Below are positions 16,142-24,314 of a DNA stretch of 64,000 nt, one piece after another (within the stretch, counting starts at the first letter, position 1; every line of letters starts with the position of its first letter). Below the pieces are notes generated by a model that worked only from the letters and a program-made list of their open reading frames with translations, was not told the DNA's origin and made no database searches. Both the position numbers and the translations under genes were made by a program. Source of the stretch: an uncultured Verrucomicrobiota bacterium (lineage in GTDB: Bacteria; Verrucomicrobiota; Kiritimatiellia; CAIVKH01); the NCBI GenBank assembly GCA_937873455.1, contig CALMYG010000176.1:59814-123813 (forward strand), in the 5' to 3' direction.

Positions 16142-17634
16142 CACCAGGTATAGCGAACGGTATAGTGAATGGTGCGGCGGCCACCCGGACGAAGCTCCAC
16201 GCGGAACTCGATGCTTTGAGGCCCGATGGTGGTGTAGTCCGTATCGGCGCGAATGATTTCAAATTCCGGCCAACGGTATAAATGTTCTACCACGCGAATT
16301 TCCGCGGTTTCATCCGAGGTGTTGGCGAGGCGAACTTGGAACGACTCCTCATAGACATGGTGTGGCTTGACTTCGACGTAACCGGTGCGTTCCCGGGCGC
16401 CGGTCAACCCGACCGCCGGACCAACGCGCACGTGCCCGGACATTCCTGAGGCCACCGCCAGCAGGGCCTCCTCCCCGATCAAATCCACGCTGCCATCCGC
16501 CCGCACTTGAAACAGCCGACACATGCCCGGCGGCAACTTCAGCCCCAAACCAAACTTTTCCTCGTTATCAAATTCCACGTGCGTTTGCACCACGGTGTGG
16601 TGTTCCGTTCCGTAGTTCCAATCGGTTCGGCGATTTCGCTGAAACCGGTCGAACCGAACGCCGTCGTACACATAAAAACGGCGAATGGGCATGGCGATGG
16701 ATTCCACAAAAGGGATCACCGTGGCGCGATCAGGCTCCAGGGTAACCGTACGGGGCAGCTCGTACATCTCCACCGGAGCCAGCGAAGCGACGGAACGCTC
16801 GAAAGCTGGGTCGCGGGCCCCGTAGGCGTAACGCAAGGCGGGACGCGCGCCCCCGGGCGTATCGGAATCCGGAACGATTGGCCCGGACAACCCCTTCTCG
16901 GTCAGAAGCAGGCGGACGCGCGCCTGGTCGTAGCGACCGCCCGAGCGGTTATCGACCTCGACCCTCCCGATAAAATCCGCCTGGGCCTGATCACCGGCCA
17001 GCAGCAGGTCATAATGCGCTCGCCAGGAAAGACCGTCCGTGCGGTAAGCGAGCCGGAAACTTTGCGGACCATCCTGGCGGGCGCGAATCCGCCACACCAA
17101 CTGCGGCTCGGTGGCCAAGCTGTCGCGGCCGAAAGGAAAGGTCACCGAGGTCAAGTCATCCAACCCGATCATCCACAGGTGATTCCCGTCGCGCGACCGC
17201 ACCGGGAATGCTGATGGCGCGCCGGACTCCGGGAAACCGATCGGTGGACCGAGCAGAACCCCCTCGCGGGTCTTGCCATCACCAGCGACCACCACCGGTT
17301 GCCCGATCATCCGGCGCAGCAAGGACGCAGTATCGGCCAGGTCAAAGTGAAGCGCTTGTTCCCACACCTCAAACGGGGCGGCACGCGCCGCGGAACTGTA
17401 GGAAACACTGGCCGGGTCCGTGCGCTCGGGCAGTCCCCGCAAACGCAGGGTTTGTTCGCCGGCGGTGAGCGTGGCCCGGCGCGCCTCGTTGATCAAGCCG
17501 ATGCCCGTGTCATAAATCGACACGGTCACGCCTTGGGGCGCCGATGCTTCCGTCATGCTCTGCGCCAGAGCAGCCGGCGCCGCCGCCCACCAACCGCAGG
17601 CCATCAAACCAAGTCCTCGAACCATGCTTCGCAT
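16141..17634 (-). CDS. Secreted DUF4139-domain protein
   Basis: Exported protein of about 497 aa with a signal peptide ending near AAAPAALAQS. The N-terminal part (VSIYDTGIGLINEARRATL, LRLRGLPERTDPASV) and the C-terminal mucoidy-inhibitor-A-like/DUF4139 part (LAYRTDGLSWRAHYDLLL, EVDNRSGGRYDQARVRLLL, IHYTVRYTW) are typical of this family, whose function is unknown. I chose ATG 17634 so that the signal peptide is N-terminal; the frame extends to 17706 without leader character. It overlaps the downstream DUF4139-like gene and lies 13 bp after a membrane-protein gene. Confidence 0.8.
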   Translation of the reverse strand: MRSMVRGLGLMACGWWAAAPAALAQSMTEASAPQGVTVSIYDTGIGLINEARRATLTAGEQTLRLRGLPERTDPASVSYSSAARAAPFEVWEQALHFDLADTASLLRRMIGQPVVVAGDGKTREGVLLGPPIGFPESGAPSAFPVRSRDGNHLWMIGLDDLTSVTFPFGRDSLATEPQLVWRIRARQDGPQSFRLAYRTDGLSWRAHYDLLLAGDQAQADFIGRVEVDNRSGGRYDQARVRLLLTEKGLSGPIVPDSDTPGGARPALRYAYGARDPAFERSVASLAPVEMYELPRTVTLEPDRATVIPFVESIAMPIRRFYVYDGVRFDRFQRNRRTDWNYGTEHHTVVQTHVEFDNEEKFGLGLKLPPGMCRLFQVRADGSVDLIGEEALLAVASGMSGHVRVGPAVGLTGARERTGYVEVKPHHVYEESFQVRLANTSDETAEIRVVEHLYRWPEFEIIRADTDYTTIGPQSIEFRVELRPGGRRTIHYTVRYTW

Positions 17635-17647
17635 AATAAATTCCTTC

Positions 17648-18250
17648 TCAAAGTTCCACGGATTGGGCGGCAATCGACACATAAGCCGCCCCGATGATGC
17701 AGACATACAACGGGACGGTCACGATCAACCCCACCCCGCACGCCAACGCGCCCAAACCGCCAATCAGCGTGGCCAGCAGATAAAACCCCAGCAAAGGCCC
17801 CCAGTTCACCTTGAAAAGATCCAGCAAGACCCGCGCCGACACCTGGGGAGCAACGCGACGCGCCACCACATGAAAGATCGCCAGCACCCCGGTGGCCATA
17901 CCAACGCTGATCAGGATGGCATTCAACAAGGTTCCCACCACCGGAATGAAATTCAACAATAACGCCGCGAATGCCAACCCATAGAAACCAAGCGTTACCG
18001 GCAGCGTTTCCTTGAAATAATCGAATCCGCGAAACAAATCATTCAAGGTCGGGCGGGCCAGGCGCTCATCCATCAGATTCAGAATCATCAGGGCCAATCC
18101 CGCCAGCATCGGGCCGGACAACAACCCCAGCGATACCACGGACAACGCCACCGCCGCCAGTCCGGCCAGCAGCAACACCACGGCATGGGCGACAAACAGT
18201 TGAAACCCACGCTCAATCCAATCGCTAAATCGTACGTCCAATACGGTCAT
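17648..18250 (-). CDS. Integral membrane protein, unknown function
   Basis: A 200-aa hydrophobic protein with about five or six membrane segments (AVVLLLAGLAAVALSVVSLG, LPVTLGFYGLAFAALLLN, GPLLGFYLLATLIGGLGALA, IVTVPLYVCIIGAAYVSIA). The N-terminus LDVRFSDWIERGFQLFVAH and a central LMDERLARPTLNDLFRGFDYF are soluble loops, reminiscent of DUF2189/DUF975-type proteins, but I cannot assign a family. The ATG at 18250 has GGAGG 5 bases upstream; the frame continues to 18451 into a repeat and is not used. First gene of a run with the two DUF4139 genes. Confidence 0.7.
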   Translation of the reverse strand: MTVLDVRFSDWIERGFQLFVAHAVVLLLAGLAAVALSVVSLGLLSGPMLAGLALMILNLMDERLARPTLNDLFRGFDYFKETLPVTLGFYGLAFAALLLNFIPVVGTLLNAILISVGMATGVLAIFHVVARRVAPQVSARVLLDLFKVNWGPLLGFYLLATLIGGLGALACGVGLIVTVPLYVCIIGAAYVSIAAQSVEL

Positions 18251-18352
18251 AACCGCCTCCGGTTGGCCGGCGCGCTCGCCGCGACCGACGCCCATCACGA
18301 TAGCGTTTCGAGAATCCATCGTCAGTATAAAATCATCGGGCCCTGCCCCCAG

Positions 18353-18475
18353 GGGCGCATCTCCGAGTTTGTGCAAAGGTTCCTTGTAGGCCGGGGCTCT
18401 GTCCCCGGCGCCTCTCCGCCGACCGCAGAGGGTCGGCCTACACCAAGGCACTTGTCAAAACTCGGAGATGCGCCT
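18353..18475. mobile_element. 123-bp MITE-like element, copy B (inverted)
   Basis: Reverse complement of the 11154-11276 element, differing only at the final base (T in place of C). It keeps the 18-bp terminal inverted repeat and the internal GTAGGCCG/CGGCCTAC arms. It lies between the membrane-protein gene and the following PLP enzyme gene, immediately upstream of the latter. Confidence 0.8.
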
Positions 18476-18542
18476 TGCCCCCAGAACACACTTGCGCTGG
18501 GGGGCCAACCTGCATAGTCTTCGCTTTTTTTACGACCGCACC

Positions 18543-20045
18543 ATGATGCCCACGCCCGACCTTCAATTGCTGCGCGAGCCGAAGTGGCGGGCCGAGGATC
18601 TCGGCGCGCCGCTACCGGACTCCGCCCACGCCAATTCGGTTTGCCTGCCGCATTGGCGGGATATCACGGACTACGAGGAGAAAAACCCCCGGGTCATGGA
18701 ACGGCTGCGGGCGGGATATCCACGCTTTGTCGTACCGGCCCAATGCGCGGACTTTTTCGCGGTATGCGGCCGGCGCTTCGCCGGGCCCGACGAACGCTGC
18801 CATGCCTATCCCTCCGAACGGTCGGCGGACCGCTGCGCGGATTACATTAAACGCTGGTCTGGTCAAACCGCCCGGGTTGTCGCCTGGCCGGATCGCCGGG
18901 TGTTCGTGGTCTGTTTTCCCGCCGCCGTCGAAGCCGCCGCGTTGAAGTATTGGCGCCACACCGGCGAGGGAATTTCGTCCCGTCACGCGGAGAGCTTGAT
19001 CGCCGGGCGCATGGAAGTGGACAGCGCCGAGGCCCGCGCCCGCGTCATGGAACGGTTATCCGGACTCCTGCACATTCCAGCCTCCCACCTCTATTTGTTC
19101 AAATCCGGGATGGCCGGCCTGTTCACCCTTCACCGGATGGCCACGCAAGCGCGCCCGGAAGGAGCCTGCGTGCAATTCGGCTTTCCCTATGTGGACACCT
19201 TGAAAATCCAACAGGAATTCGGATACCGCTCCACCTTCTTTCCCCTGGGAGCCGCCGCCGACATCAAGTTGTTCGGCCGCTTGGCCGCGCTGGATCAATT
19301 GGCCGCCGTCTTCTGCGAGTTTCCATCCAACCCGCTGCTTAGCAGCCCCGACCTCGCCGCATTATCCCGGATATGCCGCGCCCAGCGCATTCCATTGATC
19401 GTCGACGACACGGTATCCTCGTGCGTCAACGTCGATTTGCGGGCCGCCGCCGATGTCATCGTCACCAGCCTGACCAAGTACTTCACCGGGCGCGGCGACG
19501 TCATGGCGGGCCTCGTCGCGATCAATCCGGAAAGCCCCCTGGCGGAAGACATCACCCGCCGCTTCCGGGCCGAATACGAAGACACCACCTGGGGCGATAA
19601 TCTGGTGCTGCTGGATCACTACAGCCAGGACTTCCCCGAGCGCATGGCGAAAATCAACCGCACCGCCGAGCGCATCACCGACTGGCTGGCCGCCCGGCCC
19701 GATGTGGCGACCGTCTATTACCCCAAGCACCAGCAACGGGAATTGTACGATGCGTTTAAGCGCCCGGACGGAGGCTATAGCGGTTTGTTTTCCGTGTTGC
19801 TGCGAAACGCCGCCACCCGGACCGAGCCGTTCTACAATGCCCTGCAAATCTGCAAGGGGCCGAATCTTGGCACCACGTTCAGCCTGTGCTGTCCCTTCAC
19901 CCTGCTCGCCCACTACGACGAACTGGAATGGGCCGAGCGGTGCGGCGTATCGCGTTACCTGCTGCGGTTTTCCATCGGGCTGGAGGAGCCGGACGATCTT
20001 ATCGCCCGGCTCGAACACGCCTTTCGAAAATCAGAAGCGGGTTAG
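18543..20045 (+). CDS. Cystathionine gamma-synthase-family PLP enzyme with N-terminal extension
   Basis: A 500-aa Cys/Met-metabolism PLP protein. The catalytic half has the trans-sulfuration pattern SLTKYFTGRGDVMAG (PLP lysine), PLIVDDTVSS and a C-terminal YLLRFSIGLEEPDDLI. About 150 residues at the N-terminus (SVCLPHWRDITDYEEKNP...) precede the usual fold, resembling the long cystathionine gamma-synthases of fungi (STR2/met-type). The reaction is probably cystathionine or sulfhydrylase chemistry on an activated homoserine, but substrate is not proven. ATG 18543 or 18546. The stop overlaps the convergent YgeY-type gene by 4 bp (TTAG). Confidence 0.75.
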   Translation: MMPTPDLQLLREPKWRAEDLGAPLPDSAHANSVCLPHWRDITDYEEKNPRVMERLRAGYPRFVVPAQCADFFAVCGRRFAGPDERCHAYPSERSADRCADYIKRWSGQTARVVAWPDRRVFVVCFPAAVEAAALKYWRHTGEGISSRHAESLIAGRMEVDSAEARARVMERLSGLLHIPASHLYLFKSGMAGLFTLHRMATQARPEGACVQFGFPYVDTLKIQQEFGYRSTFFPLGAAADIKLFGRLAALDQLAAVFCEFPSNPLLSSPDLAALSRICRAQRIPLIVDDTVSSCVNVDLRAAADVIVTSLTKYFTGRGDVMAGLVAINPESPLAEDITRRFRAEYEDTTWGDNLVLLDHYSQDFPERMAKINRTAERITDWLAARPDVATVYYPKHQQRELYDAFKRPDGGYSGLFSVLLRNAATRTEPFYNALQICKGPNLGTTFSLCCPFTLLAHYDELEWAERCGVSRYLLRFSIGLEEPDDLIARLEHAFRKSEAG

Positions 20046-21232
20046 GCTTCGCCGAACTCCTTCACCAATCCGGCATAAAACGCACACGCCCGGACCAGGT
20101 GCTCGACTTCAACGCACTCATTGGGCGCATGGGCGAAATGCTCGTGGCCGGGTCCGAAACCAATGGTGGGGATGCCGTGCATTCCCGCCGTGGCGATGCC
20201 GTTCGTGCTGAAAGTCCAATGCCCGACCACCGGCTTCGCAGCAAAGGTGTTCTGAAACGCGGCCCGGGCGATCTTCACCTGCGGCGTGGTCTCCGGCATC
20301 TCCCAGGTCGGGTAATATTTTTTCATCGGATACACCAGACCGGTCCAGCTCGGCACCCGGTACTCCAACACGGTCACCTTGGCCTTCGCCTTCTTGACCG
20401 AAGGCAGCTTGAGGATTTCCGCGACCGAGGTCTTCTCCGTTTCGCCGACGGTCAACCGGCGGTCGAGGTGGATCGTGCATCCGTCGGCCACCGCGCACAA
20501 GCTGGGTGAACGCGAGCGGATGTGGCTGATCGTCACCGTGCCCTTGCCCAGGGGTTTACGCGGCTTCAAGCGCTCGTTGAGTTTTTCGATGTCGGCAATG
20601 ATCGGGGCCATTTTGTAGACCGCGTTCACGCCGCGCTCCGGGGCGGAACCGTGGCACGACAGCCCGGTGGTTTCCACCTCGATCTCCATGCGTCCGCGAT
20701 GTCCCCGGTAAATGCGCAAACTGGTTGGCTCGGTAATGACGACCAGATGCGGACGCAATTTGTCTTCCTTGATGATGTAGTGCCAGCACAACCCGTCGCA
20801 ATCCTCCTCCTGCACCGTGGCGGTAACATACAGGGATACATTTTTCGGCAATCCGGCCTTTTTCAAGAGCGCCCCGGCATAGATGGAGGAGGCAACGCCC
20901 CCCTTCATATCGCTGCATCCCCTTCCGTAGAGCACGCCGTTTTTCAGAACCGGATCAAAGGGTTTGGTTTTCCACTGCTTCAGGTCGCCGACGTCGACGG
21001 TATCAATGTGGCCATCGATGGCGATCACCTTTTTGCCGTTGCCGATCCGCCCGATCAGGTTGCCCATCGGGTCGATCCGGACGTGGTCATAGCCGAGCTT
21101 CAGCATCTCGGCCTTGGCGCGTTGAATGACCGGGCCTTCCTCGCCACTCAAGGATTTGATGGCGATCAGGTCGCGCATGAATTTCAATAGCGGTTTTTCG
21201 TGTTTGCGGGCGAGTTCGAGGTAGGTATTCAT
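20042..21232 (-). CDS. M20-family hydrolase, YgeY type
   Basis: Zinc amidohydrolase/peptidase of 396 aa. M20 signatures: IDGHIDTVDVGD (first metal His/Asp), YGRGCSDMKGG, TVQEEDCDG (catalytic and metal Glu) and a late GPGHEHFAHAPNE with metal His. The closest known relatives by motif are the YgeY family, often called selenium-metabolism-linked hydrolases, which in E. coli sit beside ygeX (diaminopropionate ammonia-lyase). Here too a fold-type II PLP enzyme lies directly upstream (29-bp gap), so the two may act in sequence on the same amino-acid derivative. No selenium genes are present in the window. Confidence 0.8.
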   Translation of the reverse strand: MNTYLELARKHEKPLLKFMRDLIAIKSLSGEEGPVIQRAKAEMLKLGYDHVRIDPMGNLIGRIGNGKKVIAIDGHIDTVDVGDLKQWKTKPFDPVLKNGVLYGRGCSDMKGGVASSIYAGALLKKAGLPKNVSLYVTATVQEEDCDGLCWHYIIKEDKLRPHLVVITEPTSLRIYRGHRGRMEIEVETTGLSCHGSAPERGVNAVYKMAPIIADIEKLNERLKPRKPLGKGTVTISHIRSRSPSLCAVADGCTIHLDRRLTVGETEKTSVAEILKLPSVKKAKAKVTVLEYRVPSWTGLVYPMKKYYPTWEMPETTPQVKIARAAFQNTFAAKPVVGHWTFSTNGIATAGMHGIPTIGFGPGHEHFAHAPNECVEVEHLVRACAFYAGLVKEFGEA

Positions 21233-21261
21233 ATTGGTTCCTTTTTCTAAATACAGGCGGA

Positions 21262-22734
21262 TCAGCCGAGTCCCACGGCATCGTTAAATGCGACAATCTG
21301 GCGGTCATAAGCGGCCAACCGCTCCTCGGAAAACAATTCCGTCCAGAAGTCCGGCTCCCACAATTCACGGAGCTGTTCCGAGGTTTTGCCTTGTTGCTCG
21401 ACCCAGGTGAAATACTTGAAGTTATGCAGCGCCTTGCGGTCTTGATAGGTCAGCTCGCGTAAATGGTCGTCTTGCGTGCCGAGCAGGTAGCGCGCATAAT
21501 GAGCGGCCGCTTTTTCCTCGGTATAGGATCCGTGTTCCGCGCGCATTTCGTCGAACCGCGAGGCGTACAACTCCATGGAATCGGTTACCGGCATGAAGAT
21601 GACATCCCGCTCATCCATCTCAAAGTGCTTGGCCGTTTTGATCGAAGCAACCAGGTTGCAGATGCAGGAGATGCCCAGCAGATCAAGCCGCGCCACCGTT
21701 GAAGCGGGAACGCCTTGCTTGACCAGATAGGCCCGGCCGTCGGGCTCATTAAACAGCCGGAGCAATTGCATGGTTTGTTCATCATCCACCGCGCAGACGG
21801 CATCCGTATTGCGGACGTTGTGAATCCAGGGAATGTGCTTGTCCCCGATACCTTCGATGCGATGCGCCCCGAAACCGAACTGGTACAAGGTCGGGCATTG
21901 CAACGCTTCCACCCCCACCACCCGCAGGTGCGGGTGAAGGGTGCGCAGGTAGTCGCCGGCGGCTATCGTACCGGCGGAACCGGTGGCGCTGATGTAACCG
22001 GACAGTCGCTCCTTGCCGGTGGCAATAAATTTCTCGAAGATGTCCTGAATCACCCCGCCGGTCATGTGGTAGTGCCACATCGCGTTGCCGAACTCCTCGA
22101 ACTGGTTGAAAATCACCACGCGGTCGCCCCGCGTCCGACGCAATTCCCAGCACTTGTCATAGATTTCCTTCACATTGGACTCGGTACCCGGGGTGGCAAT
22201 GATCTCATCGGTGCCGATTTCCTTGAGCCAACTAAACCGCTCCTGGCTCATTCCTTCGGGAAGGATCGCCACCGCCGGACACCCGAGCAAGGCGCAATCG
22301 TAGGCGCCGCCGCGGCAATAATTGCCGGTCGACGGCCAAACCGCTTTCTGGCTGGTCGGATCGAATTGCCCGGTCACCAAGCGCGGCACCAGACAGCCGT
22401 AGGCCGCCCCGACTTTATGCGCGCCGGTCGGAAACCACTTGCCCACGATACCAATGATCCGGGCCGGTACGCCGGTTAATGCGGAAGGGAACTCAATCCA
22501 ATTGCCGTCATTAAAACCGCCGCCGCGCGGGGTTGGTTCGTTACGCCAGGTAATACGAAACAAATTCCGGGGGTCAATGTCCCACAAACCAATGCCCCGC
22601 AAGTGTTCGACGATCTTCGCGGGAATCAGGGAGGGATTTCTCTGCTGGGCAAACGTCGGCAAGATCACGTTTTGCTCACGCGCCCGGGCCACTGCTTTCT
22701 GCAAGACTTCTTCGTTAACAATTTCGTCGATCAT
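21262..22734 (-). CDS. Fold-type II PLP-dependent lyase/synthase (TrpB/YgeX-like)
   Basis: A 490-aa protein of the cysteine-synthase/TrpB superfamily. The PLP lysine is likely in PTGAHKVGAAYG, the cofactor phosphate loop in GSAGTIAAGDY and the substrate loop in PSTGNYCRGGAYD. It is longer than CysK, with a C-terminal extension (YLLGTQDDHLRELTYQDRK and beyond). The start ATG 22734 has AGGAGG about 9 bases upstream. It is probably co-transcribed with the YgeY-type hydrolase. The pairing recalls ygeX-ygeY of E. coli, but the sequence looks more TrpB-like than diaminopropionate-lyase-like; substrate unknown. Confidence 0.7.
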   Translation of the reverse strand: MIDEIVNEEVLQKAVARAREQNVILPTFAQQRNPSLIPAKIVEHLRGIGLWDIDPRNLFRITWRNEPTPRGGGFNDGNWIEFPSALTGVPARIIGIVGKWFPTGAHKVGAAYGCLVPRLVTGQFDPTSQKAVWPSTGNYCRGGAYDCALLGCPAVAILPEGMSQERFSWLKEIGTDEIIATPGTESNVKEIYDKCWELRRTRGDRVVIFNQFEEFGNAMWHYHMTGGVIQDIFEKFIATGKERLSGYISATGSAGTIAAGDYLRTLHPHLRVVGVEALQCPTLYQFGFGAHRIEGIGDKHIPWIHNVRNTDAVCAVDDEQTMQLLRLFNEPDGRAYLVKQGVPASTVARLDLLGISCICNLVASIKTAKHFEMDERDVIFMPVTDSMELYASRFDEMRAEHGSYTEEKAAAHYARYLLGTQDDHLRELTYQDRKALHNFKYFTWVEQQGKTSEQLRELWEPDFWTELFSEERLAAYDRQIVAFNDAVGLG

Positions 22735-22939
22735 GCTATGGACCCTCCTTCGAGGTCCGACGGACAGATTCGCATTCAACGCCCACGCCGACAACGGGAA
22801 ACGTCATAAATTCGCCCCGATTCGGCTATCGGGGTTTTGCCGAATGCCGTGCGCCAGGGGGCGCATTCCCGATTCCTTGATTACGTCGTCCGTTTTTTCT
22901 TCGTGCCTCCGGCCGGGGTTTGAACATAATACCGGCGGC

Positions 22940-23902
22940 ATGAAATCCATCGTTAATGTTGGCCAGAAAAATTCGCGGCTGCTGTATTACGCGAAACACG
23001 TCGCCCAACTGTTGACGCCCGCTCCGTATCACCGGAGCCGGCTGGATCGCCTGCTGCGGACCATCGACCCCGAAACCCGGGCGACGCTGCAACCGCGGGT
23101 CGACTACTATAACCGATTGACCGAATCCTTTGCCCTCCCCCCGGATGCGCATCCGCTACGATTCAGCCTCCGGGTCAAGCGGCGCAATTACCACATGGAT
23201 TTGTTCGAGTTTACCCGTTGTTTTGATCCGACCTTCCGGATTGCCTATCAATTCGGCGACATCACGGAAACGCCGCCATATCCCGCGGTGGTAAAAGCCC
23301 GCCCGATTGCCGGCGACAACCGTAATGCCGTGTTGTTTAACCTGAATAAAGTCCGGCATTTTGTCTTCGTGGATGACCCGGTTCCCTTCGAACAGAAGCG
23401 CGACCTGCTGGTTTGGCGGGGCAATGCGTTTCAGGAAAACCGGAAGCGATTTCTTGCCCGGTATCACCGCCACCCGTTGTGCGATGTCGGCCATGCCCAT
23501 AAACGGGAGCGCATCCCGGAATGGCAGAAACCCTACCTGAGTATTCGCCAACAACTGGACTACAAATTCATCCTCTCCCTGGAAGGCAATGATGTCGCCT
23601 CCAACCTTAAATGGATCATGGCGTCCCAATCGCTCTGCTTCATGCCGCGACCCCGCTACGAAACGTGGTTTATGGAAGGGACGCTGGTTCCGGATCATCA
23701 TTACGTGGCGCTTGCCGATGATTTTTCCGATCTGGAAGAAAAAATAAACTACTACCGGACCCACCCGGAAGCAGCCCGGGCCATTATCGCCAACGCCCAG
23801 TCTTACGTGACTGGATTTTGGAACCCCGAACACGAAGCCCTCGTCGCACTGCTCGTCCTGAACAAGTACTTCATGCTTTCCGGGCAACGCATCGAAAACT
23901 AG
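22940..23902 (+). CDS. Glycosyltransferase family 90 (CAP10/LPS-modifying) protein
   Basis: A 320-aa protein with the GT90/CAP10 pattern: DLLVWRGNAFQENRKRFL (WRG motif), YLSIRQQLDYKFILSLEGND, VASNLKWIMASQSLCFMP and HYVALADDFSDLEEKINY. Family members add xylose or glucose to capsule, LPS or proteins. No signal peptide is seen, so it would act on the cytoplasmic side. ATG 22940 is chosen as the first Met of the conserved region; the frame is open upstream without family similarity. Single gene, between the PLP operon and the arsenic island. Confidence 0.85.
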   Translation: MKSIVNVGQKNSRLLYYAKHVAQLLTPAPYHRSRLDRLLRTIDPETRATLQPRVDYYNRLTESFALPPDAHPLRFSLRVKRRNYHMDLFEFTRCFDPTFRIAYQFGDITETPPYPAVVKARPIAGDNRNAVLFNLNKVRHFVFVDDPVPFEQKRDLLVWRGNAFQENRKRFLARYHRHPLCDVGHAHKRERIPEWQKPYLSIRQQLDYKFILSLEGNDVASNLKWIMASQSLCFMPRPRYETWFMEGTLVPDHHYVALADDFSDLEEKINYYRTHPEAARAIIANAQSYVTGFWNPEHEALVALLVLNKYFMLSGQRIEN

Positions 23903-23951
23903 CCACCCCGTCCGTAGCTCGATCCGAAGAGCAGTTGTTCGAATCTTTATT

Positions 23952-23969
23952 GTTGCATTGTTGTGCAAC
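23952..23969. promoter_or_regulatory. Candidate ArsR operator upstream of arsR-arsP
   Basis: GTTGCA (23952-23957) and TGCAAC (23964-23969) form an inverted repeat with a 6-bp spacer, 18 bp before the arsR start. This is the expected place for the autoregulatory operator of the ArsR-type repressor. Confidence 0.55.
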
Positions 23970-23987
23970 TATGCTACCACGGATGCC

Positions 23988-24314
23988 ATGAATGAAAAAG
24001 CCTACCAAGCCAAGGCCCGGGTGATGAAGGCGTTGTCGAGCCCGGCGCGGTTGATGATTCTGGACCAACTCAAGCAGGGCGAACGGTGCTTGTGCGAGCT
24101 GCAACCGTTGTTCAAACAGGATAAATCCACCTTGTCCCGCCACGTCCGGGAATTGTGTGAGGTCGGCATTCTGGCCGAGCGGCGCGACGGCGTGCGGGTG
24201 TATTTGAGCCTGGCCACCCCCTGCATCCTCAACATTTTCGACTGCGTGATGGGCGTCATTCAAAGCGAGGCCAAACGCACCTCGAGTCTGGTCAGCCGGG
24301 GAGCCGCAGCATGA
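23988..24314 (+). CDS. arsR: ArsR/SmtB-family repressor (first)
   Basis: Winged-helix metalloregulator, 108 aa. The DNA-binding region is KSTLSRHVRELCEVGILAE with wing RRDGVRVYLSL. Candidate As(III) thiolates are the Cys pair in GERCLCEL, with two further Cys in the C-terminal helix (PCILNIFDC). Loss of DNA binding upon arsenical binding would release arsP. ATG 23988 gives a normal N-terminus; the stop overlaps the arsP start as ATGA. First gene of the arsenic island. Confidence 0.88.
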   Translation: MNEKAYQAKARVMKALSSPARLMILDQLKQGERCLCELQPLFKQDKSTLSRHVRELCEVGILAERRDGVRVYLSLATPCILNIFDCVMGVIQSEAKRTSSLVSRGAAA

